From Carya illinoinensis (Eukaryota > Streptophyta > Magnoliopsida > Fagales > Juglandaceae), in NCBI RefSeq assembly GCF_018687715.1, contig NC_056765.1:7862501-7926500 (forward strand): a stretch of DNA of 64,000 nt. Reading direction: 5' to 3'. The translations under genes and the position numbers were made by a program. Shown here one piece after another: positions 23,223 through 32,878 of this stretch. Each line of letters starts with the position of its first letter. Position 1 is the first letter of the stretch. The notes beneath the pieces were generated by a model. The model made no database searches. It was not told the origin of the DNA and saw only the letters and a program-made list of their open reading frames with translations.

Positions 23223-24930
23223 CTAATTATTAGTAACACGTAGTATACTATAATATACATGCATGTCATGCTCCCATTCAAATTACTCTTTGTCAAGGTA
23301 GTGGGTCCTATCCCATTCGAGATTATATTATCTATATTGCACAAGTTCTGTCACTCTACTACTTTCCATGTTAGTAGAAATTTCGACAGCACCTCCCCAT
23401 AGTTCTCCAAGTATACATGTTCACATAGAGGGATTGTGACCCTATGAACAGTATACCCCAAGAACAAGAAAGGAAGACACCGAAACTTCATACTAAACGT
23501 GTTCAGTATGAATAACAAGAATGTGCAATACATATAATATAATCTCAAACTGTCAACAGTACCTGACAATTCAGGAATTAGTGTACACCTAAATGTACAC
23601 TAATTCCCAAACAGGTCTAAGATTATTTATGCAATGTCATACAATATCTTACAAAAAACACTACAGTCAAATTCTCAACCATGTTGATTGAATTAAAAAC
23701 TACAAAAAAATATTATCATGTGTTATATATTATTAAACAATAGGTTAGATAGAATAATATACTTACACACTATCTACTAATTTTTTTTTTGTTATTATAT
23801 AATTACATTATACTATATAGTACTTATTTATATTATATTTACTAATACTATACCATATATTAGATTATAATTTGTATTAGAGATTCTTAATCTATATAAT
23901 TTTATATTGTTATTATATAATTATACTATATATTATAGTACTTATTTATATTATATTTACTAATACTATACTATATATTAGATTATACTTTGTATTAGAG
24001 ATTCTTAATCTATATAATTTTATATTGTTATTATATAATTATACTATATATTATAGTACTTATTTATATTATATTTACTAATACTATACTATATATTATA
24101 TTATAATTTGTATTAGAGATTCTTAATCTATATAATTTTATATTGTTATTATATAATTATACTATATATTATAGTACTTATTTATATTATATTTACTAAT
24201 ACTATACTATATATATATTAGGGATTCTTAATTTAAAAAATCTTAATGTTATTATATAATTTCAAATATAATAAATATTTTGCATACATTGCACAACAAA
24301 TAATCACACTATATAAATACTATAATATATATATATAAATTCTTCAATCACACATATTACACAAATAATTCACAAATAATATGCTTCAAAAAAATACACA
24401 CATCTAAAACATATTAATTTTAAGAATAAACATACACATAATAAGAATTTTTCATTTTAATTCATGGTACAATACAATCCTATCACATATAAAATTGACA
24501 ACAAAATTTGACAATAGAGTTTAGTATATATACCTTGTGCTTACAATATCCTCTTGCAAATCACAAGTTTCAACAATCCGCAACAAACAATCCTTCAAAA
24601 AATTCACAAAACTAATTAGTTAAATACATATAAAAAAATTGACACATATAATTTATATTGTAAATACATTTACAGATGAAAAATTTACCTTACTTTCTCC
24701 TTTGGGAGAAAAAAAAAATATACACAAAAAAAAAAAACACTACAAATTCTCTCCCTAACTCAATCTATCTCATTCTCACTCTAACACTCTATCTATCCTT
24801 TCTCACTCTAAGCCTCCTCTTCTTCCTCTCTCTCTCTCTCTAAAACTCTATCTTGCTCTCTCTCAATTCACACACGGGAAGAAAGTAGAATGGTTCTGCT
24901 TTCCCATGCTTGAAAGTTTTATTTTCTGCT
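23223..24930. other. CACTA 1 internal non-coding region upstream of TNPD
   Basis: Non-coding AT-rich DNA between the start of TNPD on the minus strand and the central palindrome field. It would hold the TNPD promoter. It includes the 118-bp tandem repeat and, at 24770-24850, a CT-rich stretch that could be the 5' leader of the minus-strand transcript. Confidence 0.5.
23794..24228. repeat. Tandem repeat, 118-bp unit, about 3.7 copies
   Basis: The string tgtattagagattcttaat recurs at 23873, 23991 and 24109, an exact spacing of 118 bp, within an AT-only unit that otherwise repeats almost unchanged. A truncated, diverged copy ends near 24228. The near identity of the units points to recent local expansion. 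Confidence 0.9.
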
Positions 24931-24939
24931 TGTAATATA

Positions 24940-25200
24940 ATAAACGTTCGGAAGTTCATTAATGAATGTTCGAACATTTCATTCTCTTACTAACGTAACT
25001 AATTTAACATTAGAATACTAAGTTATCCCCTCCAGGTTTTGCACAATACATTCGAACGTATAATTATCCCGCCCACGGTGTTAATTTGACGTTTGAACAT
25101 AACAACAAAACGTTCGAACGTTTTAGGGTTCCAAAGTTAAAACAGGAAAAATCCCGCCCATTTTTCTAATACGTTCGAACGTATAACATGTATATTCGAA
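24940..25200. repeat. Central TTCGAA palindrome field, part 1, CACTA 1
   Basis: Six or more units related to AACGTTCGAACGTT, the best at about 25111 and 25172. They lie in the middle of the element rather than at an end, between the minus-strand TNPD and the plus-strand accessory gene. Confidence 0.75.
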
Positions 25201-25855
25201 CTTATTGGGACAAAAATATATAATTATTATATATAATATTATATAATTTCATGTAAACTCAATTTTCATTGATTAAATGAAAAAATAATCTTCATTAATT
25301 GTATATTATATATCATTTATATATATAGTTGAAATATATAATATATATTCATAATATAGCAGTATATTATACTACTATAGTCTATATATAATATATAGTA
25401 CATATAATATAGTACATATAGTAGTATATATACTATATATACTACTATTGTATATGTACTATATTATAGTTATTATACTATATTAAATATTATATAGTTA
25501 TTATACTATATTAAATATTACATATATAATATATATTATATACTATACTAGTCTTATATAATATACTACTATAGTCTATGTATATTATATATGCTATATA
25601 CTACTATATTAAATGTAGTACATATATGTTATTAGTATATAGTTATTATACTTTATTAAATATTATATAAATTATAATATATAATATATACAATTTAATA
25701 AATTATATATATAATATACTATAGGTATTATATATTAGTACTATTATATATAATATATACGTGTTAGATATAATATAGATTTTATAGTTATTATAATAGA
25801 TAATATTATATATTATAATATATATAACTATATAAAAAATATAATTTATGGACAT
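25200..25855. repeat. TA-rich low-complexity block
   Basis: About 650 bp consisting almost wholly of A and T, with many short tatata and actatatagta strings in both orientations. No coding frame; strong potential for cruciforms or hairpins. It lies between two palindrome fields. Confidence 0.85.
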
Positions 25856-26950
25856 ACGTTCGAATGTTATTTGTTTAACGTTTGGACGTTTCACATTAAT
25901 GTCCGCACGTATAACACCATATGTTCGAACGTTTTCTAAACGTTCGAACGTTGACTGTATATAAAGTCTTCCCTAACGGCAACGGAAGACTCATTTCATC
26001 CAAAAACTATCCGAATGTCGTTCTCTCCTCCACGCACGTCTCCGCTGTCATACGCCACCTCATCCGTCACTAAAAGGTACCGTCACTAAAATGTAATGTG
26101 CCCTCCTCGTCATTTATATACTGTAGTTTTATCGCTGGGTTTCAAAAATTCGAAATCTACTCCAGACTAGGTTTTCTTCTTGATTTTCAGGCCACCATTA
26201 GTTGTTAAACGGTAAACAACCACCGTAGAAACATTCCCCATAGCCTATAGAGTAGTTTTATGGTTTCTTTTTGCTTTGAAACGCACGTTTTGAAGCTTTC
26301 AGAAATGGTTGAGTTGACTTAGCCATTCTGTCTTGTAACGTTCGAACGTTATAAAGAAATGTCCGAACGTGTTATGTTATAGTTTATTTACATCCGAACA
26401 TTACGTTGTAACATGCAAACATAAATTTTAACATTCAAACGTTTTTATTCAACTTTTTTAGAGGACGTTGGATAAAACGTTCAAACAAAAACCCTTCGTA
26501 TTCTTTCGTTAGAAAATACGTCCGAACGTGTGACGTTTGGAATTCATTATATCTGAACATTATATCTTAACGTTCGGAAGTAATCAAGCGAATTTATTAT
26601 ATGTACTATCGAATGTTTAAAGATGAAGTTGGATAATACGTTCGTACGTAAATAAAACAATTGAACGTATATATAAGACGTTTGGATCAGATTTAGGTTT
26701 GAATTTTATCTTCATACTTTTGAACGTTTGTTCGAAGTTACATTCGGATGTAAATTTACATTCGGACATAAATTTGTTATGTTAGTTTGACTATCATCGT
26801 TCTAATGTTAATGGTTTACGTTCGACTATCTTAATGTATGTTCAAATGTAAAATTATTGTACATTCGGATGTAATTTGATTCTAATTATCATAATTTTAT
26901 AGTTTGAACGTCAATTGAGTAACATTTGAACGTATCTTCATTTAATTTAT
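25855..26950. repeat. Central TTCGAA palindrome field, part 2, CACTA 1
   Basis: Twenty or so related units in both perfect (about 25936, 26338) and decayed forms (acgtccgaacgt, acgttcaaac, acattcggatgt) run up to the accessory gene. The part from 25960 to 26330 has few units; it contains gtcactaaaa motifs like those beside the termini, and its GT/AG-bordered structure may be the 5' UTR and intron of the plus-strand gene. Confidence 0.7.
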
Positions 26951-27066
26951 TTTCTATTTTCTCATCTTATTATTATTATTTTGGGTATTTAAATAGTGGA
27001 ATTTTTTTAATAAATTTAGGGATTATTTTTTATATATTTTAACTTGTATTTTTTTTTTCTCAGGAT

Positions 27067-28265
27067 ATGGCTCACTATATGACAACCAGGAAACAAGGGA
27101 GGGATGGAGGCAATCTGGACATTGCTCGGCTGGGGGCACGAACTGTTATGGGTGAACGAGAAATTCTTATTAATCAGTTAGATGAGCTCAGCTGGGAGCG
27201 GAAGATGCTTAGAGACGTCTTCGTCACGAGAGGCTAGGGCCCAATTTGCACATTGAGGGGAAAGATTTACCCCTCAATGGTTTGGGAGTTTTACATTGGG
27301 ATGACCACCATACCTAAAGATGCATCATCCCATACCCTCACTGTACGCGGTGTACACTTTGAGTTCTCGGCAGATGTTATTGTCGAGTTATTCCAGATTC
27401 CGCGTATACTGCTTGAGGCGACAACTGCTCAAACTGGTGACACAGTAGCTGCATTTGCTCCTGGCACATTTAAGGCAGATCCAACCACTTCTACTTCATC
27501 TACGGGCCCTATTGACACTATACCCAGTGAACAGGGAGATCGGCCGAGGGCTAGGATATTGCTCTTGAGGTTGGTGATGAAGAGCGGGATCAAGATTTCT
27601 ACATTTTCACTGGCACATACCGCACAAAGCTTGATAGAATCCTTCAGCCAGAATCAGCTGCTGCCATTCTTTCGTATGTTGCAACAAATGTAGACCCTGT
27701 GGCACATAAGACCACATTCAATCGGGCTCGCGCACAGTTCCTTATTCGCTTGGCACGTGGAGATCTCATTGACTTGCCACTCGTTATATTTGAGTGGATC
27801 CGTTACGAGGCCAGCATTGTTACAATGGATAATCTCCTGTATAAAGTCATCATCAGCCGCTTATTACTAGCCAGGGGAGTGCCACTCCAGGTGGAGGAGA
27901 TGATGCTAAACCAAATGAGCCTCATCGACATGACCACACACCATCGGAGCATTGGATAGGGGAGAGGCTCAGCTTGGCGTCAGTCTGGTCCTATATCAGA
28001 TCTTGTTCCTCTGATCGAGTCTGGGGCCGGTGTTGCTCCCCTGTCTACGAGTACTAATTAGCAGCCGGTGACTGCATCTGCAGGAGATGTGCGACCTGCT
28101 TGGGTTGATGCAATGATGACAGATATGAAGACGCATATAGGTCGACAGATCGATAGGCAGATTGCGCATATAGATCAAGCTATCGCACATCTTGCACATC
28201 ATGTAGATGTGCTAAATAATAAGGTTGAGACATTGACTGAGGAGTTTCGATCTTTTGTAAACTAG
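27067..28265 (+). pseudogene. Accessory gene of CACTA 1 (Transposase_32-like domain plus coiled coil)
   Basis: Begins with ATG at 27067, just after a pyrimidine tract and CAG that look like a 3' splice site of a 5' UTR intron. The start MAHYMTTRKQGRDGG is followed by a domain resembling the 'putative plant transposon protein' family (Transposase_32): SMVWEFYIGM, LTVRGVHFEFSADVIVELFQIP, then NVDPVAHKTTFNRARAQF, LIDLPLVIFEWIRYEA and YKVIISRLLLARGVP. A coiled coil closes the protein (about 28106-28262, IDRQIAHIDQAIAHLAHHVDV). In-frame TAGs near 27235, 27957 and 28060 and a frameshift at about 27545-27590 break it. A homologue sits in the same place and orientation in CACTA 2. Function unknown; it may be a captured gene or a second DNA-binding factor. 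Confidence 0.7.
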
Positions 28266-28439
28266 TAGTTCTTAATGTCATTTGTAAAAATTAATTATAT
28301 TTTATTTTTTATTTTCCACATATGTAATGGACAATATTATTTAATGTATGTATTGTAACTTAATTTATACTCTCAATTTTCTTTAATATTATGCAACCTT
28401 AATATTAAACAAATATATATTTTGATTAATTTTTACAAA

Positions 28440-28640
28440 TTAACATATAACGTTTGAACTTCACAACTATACATTCGAACTTTGGTGCTAATAATTGTTA
28501 CGTTTGCACCTAATTACATATAACATTCGAACGTTGGCGCTAAAATTTTTTATGTTCGCACGTAAATATACATAATGTTCGAACGTTAAGGTGACATGCG
28601 AACAAAATAACTAAAACGTTCAAACGTGTAAAATTTCTTT
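28440..28640. repeat. Right subterminal TTCGAA palindrome field, CACTA 1
   Basis: About eight units such as acattcgaacgttgg (28525), atgttcgaacgttaa (28577) and acgttcaaacgtgta (28616) lie between the accessory gene and the right terminus. Confidence 0.75.
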
Positions 28641-28752
28641 CCTAACATTTAGTGACAGTTCCCACAAACCGTCACAAAAAAAGACTTTTAGTGATGGTTT
28701 GGAGACTATCACTATCTTCAATCCATCCCTAAAAACTATATTTGTTGTACTG

Positions 28753-28911
28753 TAGACATCATGCATGTGCATTATTAGCGTTAGTCCCAAATAAATTAAG
28801 CTAGCCTAGCTAATTGCTAGTACCTACGTTATTAATGAGTTTACTTGGTGTATAGAGCTAAGTGGTCATAGAGGTAGATCATGTTACAATGTGTTACATT
28901 AACATAACCCA
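28753..28911. other. Host spacer between the two CACTA elements
   Basis: 159 bp of unremarkable AT-rich sequence. The 13-mer agtggtcatagag at 28861-28873 recurs immediately after CACTA 2, at 32465-32477. Confidence 0.6.
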
Positions 28912-29094
28912 CACTACAACAGAATAGCTCTTTTGGGACAAAAATTTTCGTCCAAAATTATAGTGATTTCATCCCAAAAAATTTTTGGGACAAAATAAAT
29001 TCGTCCCAAAGTCATCCCTACAACACTGTCCTAGAAGATATTTTGGGACGAAAATCATCATTTCATCCCAAAATATATCTTTTAGGACGATTTT

Positions 29095-29415
29095 GAAATT
29101 AATCGTTCGAACGGTTAATTTTTTTGTCACGGCTGAAGTTCATTCCAAAATATCGTTTGAATGGTTACTATTTTACGTTCAAACGATATTAAATTGTTTG
29201 AACGAGTACACATTTTGAGAACGTTCAAACAGTATAAAATAGCTTTCTGTTCAAACATTAAAAGAACAAATCGAATGGTAAAAGAGATCAAATGGGTAAA
29301 AGTTATGTTTGAACACTACGATAATAAATTGCGTTTGAACTTTATTTGATCATCTGATGTTGTTCGAACATTTTAATCAATGGTGTTTGAACGTTACATG
29401 GTCATTCGAATGATA
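29095..29415. repeat. Left subterminal palindrome field, CACTA 2
   Basis: Eleven or so units in 320 bp with consensus near ATCGTTCGAACGGTTA: the best at 29102, others as cgtttgaatggtt, acgttcaaacga and attcgaatgat. The TTCGAA core is shared with CACTA 1 but the flanks differ (GG rather than GT after GAAC), suggesting a TNPA of different specificity. Confidence 0.75.
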
Positions 29416-29601
29416 ACTATTTTATTAAAACCCCATAATAATAATAAACCAATTAGACATTCATAATATTTGAAAAAAATACATTAGACACTATTTAATA
29501 CTCACAAAATTTTTATAATAGGTGCAAACTAATAAATAACTGTGAGACTGACATTGTTCATACATAATTAGATAATCTCATAATCTATACGTAAAAAACC
29601 A

Positions 29602-30160
29602 TCAGTTGCTTGGAGGTCTGTACTGTGGCATAAGTTGCTGCATTTGGAGTTGCATCTCTCTCCTGAACTCTTCTTGTTGTTTTTCATGTTGTTTAAGGTG
29701 CGTCTCCATGTCTTCTTATTTCGCCAATTGAGCCTCTAATTCATGTTGTCTTGTAACCAATTCTTTGATTCTGTGATTCGTATTCTCTTGCGCTATAGAG
29801 GCCGTAGAGGCAAACCCGGAAGAAGAGGAAGAGGGAGAATGTTTTACCAGCGACCCAAACCCTTCAAATATCCTAAACATTGACCCAGAACTTGTGTAAA
29901 AATATCAACGTCATTTGTTGAGAAATTTTGATCTGTCGCAGATTCAGCACGTATATCAATCATTTTATCTTGCACGTAAGATAAAGAGTTAATATCATCA
30001 TAAATATTCTAATATATTTATTTTAAAAAAATTATAATACTTACATAATTTTCATGGGCATCAGAAGGACTCCACTCTCCATTACGATTAGTATGTGATG
30101 CATCATATAATTTTGTTAGATCATAATTGGTATATGAATTTTGCTACAATAAATATTTGT
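29602..30160 (-). pseudogene. TNPA-like remnant in CACTA 2
   Basis: Minus-strand pieces match the 3' exons of TNPA. KLYDASHTNRNGEWSPSDAHENY (about 30050-30125) corresponds to THTNEHSQWMDPTAAINYV in CACTA 1. MIDIRAESATD then FTQVLG (29890-29965) follows. The C-terminal coiled coil ends in EEFRREMQLQMQQLMPQYRP with TGA at 29604-29602. A stop lies in the coiled coil (about 29716) and a frame change near 29850. Only the C-terminal half is present, so this is a deletion relic. Confidence 0.7.
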
Positions 30161-30219
30161 TAAGATATAAAGTCATTAGGATTCATATATTCGGTTAAAT
30201 ATATACAATAAAAAAAATA

Positions 30220-30350
30220 GTTATCCATTCGAATGTTATTTTACACGTTCGAACTGTAGGAGCCAATCCAATGACATTCAAACGTTTTTTTATACATTCA
30301 AACTATACAGGTGTATCGTTTGAGCACTATTTTAGGAGTTTGAATGGTAT
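30220..30350. repeat. Central palindrome units, CACTA 2
   Basis: Six units (for example cattcgaatgtta, acgttcgaactgt, cattcaaacgttt, cgtttgagcact) in 130 bp between the TNPA remnant and the accessory gene, the same internal position as in CACTA 1. Confidence 0.7.
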
Positions 30351-30669
30351 AATTAAATTGAGTAATATAAGTGAATTGTTATTTTTATTCCATATTATAG
30401 TTCCATTAAATTTTAGCAAGAATAATTTTTATATTATAATTAAATTAATATAGAAATTTATCACATTTTGTTAAATATTAAATTTCTACTAATATTAATC
30501 TAATTAATATTAAATAATGTAATATTATTTATTAAAAATTATGTTGTTCACATTGTCTCACTTTATTAAATTACTATTCGTATTAAAGTACTGTGAATAG
30601 TTATTTATTATATTTTAATTGTTAATATTGTATATCTAATTTTTAATTGTAAATTTCAGGTTGATTATA

Positions 30670-31892
30670 ATGTCTTCTCTAGGGCGGGATGTAAGTGACG
30701 CAATCCTGCTAAGACTAGTAGTAGTCCAGTCAGGGAGAGGACTGTTTCACTAGAGTGACCGGTGAAGATATCTGATTTCCCAAGTCTTGTCTGGGAGAGT
30801 CATTCCCTGCCATCAGTCTTCAGTGATCATGGTTGGGGACCTATCCTAGATGAGCAAGAGGAAGCATGGGAGTCAGTCTCCTATATTGACATTGTTGCTG
30901 AGTTCTATAGAAAGCTCAGTAGTGCCAGCCCAAATGACGGAAGGGCATACAGGATCTCTGTATGAGGAGTTTCAGTTGTATTTTCACGGTATGAACTTGC
31001 TGAGCATCTCGGTATTCCTAAACTACCAGATGCATATCCGAACGTGGTGCCTAGAGAGTCTAATCCTTCAGCTGAGGAAGAGACAACTGAGGAGGAGGCA
31101 TTAGTTTATACTGTTGATGTCGATACCCTTGCTGATCATGAGGTGAGGGATTTGGTTGTTAGTCCAAATGCTCCATCGTATGACAGGAAGAAGAGCATCA
31201 AACAGGCATATCTATGTTCATTCTTCAAGATCTTGAATTTGATAATTGCCAACAACATTGACCCTCAGCAGCACAAGATAAATGTTGGCATTGATCGGAC
31301 GAAATTTATAATATGGGTCACTCGTGGCATTCCTATCGACCTGGTGGGGTATATATTTGATAGGATTCGATCAGATTCCTGGTATATTTCGATGGATATA
31401 CTGCCATTCAGAATCCTGATCACCAGATTTCTACAATTTGTTGGTGTTGTGCCTGATGTTGCTGAGCGTAAATGGGAGCCGATGGGACTGATAAAAAGCA
31501 CCACCCTCTCACGTTGTACGAGACACTCGAGACTGAGTTTTCGTAGACATGGTCCAGAACCGGTTGATCCTCAGAGAGATGCATAGCAGGGAGATCATGG
31601 AGTATCAGCTGCTAAGACATCCACACAGGCCGATGCATTAGTACACAATGTTACTCGTGAGGAGATGGTCGAGATCGTGCGTGCAACGATCAGCGAACAG
31701 ACATCCGTGGTGATCGATGCAGTGCATATGAAGATCCATTCTGCTATGTCTGTGATTCATACAGAGATTACTGCGTTACGTACAGAGTTTGATACCATGT
31801 ATGCAACTTAGGTCACCTTCAGTACTCGACTGACACAAATAGATGAATGTATAGCTGCAGTCAAGGAAGTGTGCAAAGACTTGAGATCTTAA
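30670..31892 (+). pseudogene. Accessory gene of CACTA 2 (homologue of 27067-28265)
   Basis: ATG at 30670 follows a T-rich tract and a CAG acceptor, as in CACTA 1. The first part (MSSLGRDVSDAIL) is broken by stops and frame changes near 30750-30850. A later frame carries RYELAEHLGIPKLPDAYP, then an acidic insert and, from 31189, KKSIKQAYLCSFFKILNLI, NNIDPQQHKINVGIDRTKF, GIPIDLVGYIFDRIRSD and LPFRILITRFLQFVGVVPD. These line up with NVDPVAHK...RARAQF, LIDLPLVIFEWIR and YKVIISRLLLARGV of CACTA 1. A coiled coil (31664-31889) ends at TAA 31890-31892, after one internal TAG near 31809. The protein is probably dead, but the conserved placement implies it was once a standard gene of this CACTA group. 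Confidence 0.7.
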
Positions 31893-32119
31893 TTAGTACT
31901 TTATATCTTTTATTTATTTATTTTGTGTTTTTAGCAAGGACAATATTTTGTATTTTGTAAATTCAGTATTTAACTATGAAATAGTATTATTTTATATTTT
32001 TTGAACTAATTATTAATTTATATTATTCCTATTATTTAATTGACCAATTTCTTATAATTATTAGCTAATATAAATATAATTCTGTAAAAAAAAACCTGGT
32101 CACCTTCGACCCCTAAAAA

Positions 32120-32345
32120 TCAAGTTTGAACAGTGCTGATTCATCATTCGAACGGTTAAATTGAACGTTCAAGAGGTGTAGCAATTTCTCTCTAAAACAA
32201 TTACTTAATGTGCCAAAATTTAGGGTCGAACAGTTAAATTTAGACGTTCGAATGGTGAATCATTAGTGTTTGAATGGTTTAATTATTTGAGACAAAATAT
32301 TTCGTCCTTAACTAGACCGTTCAAATGCATTTGAACGTTACAGAT
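32120..32345. repeat. Right subterminal palindrome field, CACTA 2
   Basis: About seven units such as cattcgaacggtta (32144), acgttcgaatggtg (32243) and a head-to-head pair around 32326-32340 lie inside the right terminus. Confidence 0.7.
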
Positions 32346-32464
32346 ATTTCATCATTTTTTTGGCATGAAATATGAAATTCGTTCCTAAATCTCACTTTTT
32401 GAGACGATTATTATTTTGTCCCAAAAAGAAATCGTCCCAAAAAGTCTTTTTTGTTGTAGTGCCA

Positions 32465-32878
32465 AGTGGTCATAGAGCTAGGTAAACCAACTAGATATAT
32501 ATATATATATATATAGATATGTACTTAATTTTTGTATAATCTTCAAAAACAAATGATCATGATATGTGTGTATAAGTACTGAGTACATGTACAATAATCA
32601 CCGGATCAAATCGAGCACCTAGAATATAATAATATAGCATCATGGAAGAATTTGCTTTAATTCCCGTCACAATTGCTTGAAAAGGTCACATCTAATTAGC
32701 CTGTCAATATTGAATTCCTTCATTAAAGCTGGAAACGCATAGAAAAAAGCTGTTTACGTATGTAACACTGGATATATATACACACACACACTGCATGCAT
32801 GCTTCGATAACTCCGTTAATTGCATGGGTCCTCTAATACCCACACGATATCAAATTTTTTGTTTCTCGTGACAGAAAG
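32465..32878. other. Host spacer between CACTA 2 and the LTR array
   Basis: AT-rich DNA with a (TA)n run at about 32494-32514 and a short (CA)n. No gene or element is seen. The five bases before the first LTR are gaaag, the candidate left target duplication of the retrotransposon; its partner would lie beyond the window end. Confidence 0.55.

Larger units (their letters stand above)
16988..28752 (-). mobile_element. CACTA (En/Spm) DNA transposon 1, about 11.8 kb
   Basis: The left terminus is cactacaacaaaac; the right terminus is tttgttgtactg, which on the other strand reads cagtacaacaaa, so one base of the CACTA end has changed. Flanking triplets tgg and tag fit a 3-bp target duplication with one mismatch. 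Inside are decayed TNPD and TNPA genes on the minus strand, an accessory gene on the plus strand, fields of TTCGAA-centred palindromes near both ends and in the middle, and short terminal-proximal repeats of the type ttttagtgacggttt. All genes are broken, so it could move only if supplied in trans, and its altered right end may prevent even that. Confidence 0.88.
28912..32461 (-). mobile_element. CACTA (En/Spm) DNA transposon 2, 3.55 kb, TNPD lost
   Basis: The left end is cactacaacagaa; the right end tttttgttgtagtg is its inverted partner. The flanking triplets are cca at 28909-28911 and cca at 32462-32464, a perfect 3-bp target duplication. Terminal-proximal repeats are of the type tttgggacgaaa and differ from those of CACTA 1. 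Inside there is a TNPA remnant (minus) and an accessory-gene homologue (plus), but no TNPD, so it is non-autonomous. The intact ends and duplication make it better preserved at its borders than CACTA 1. Confidence 0.9.
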
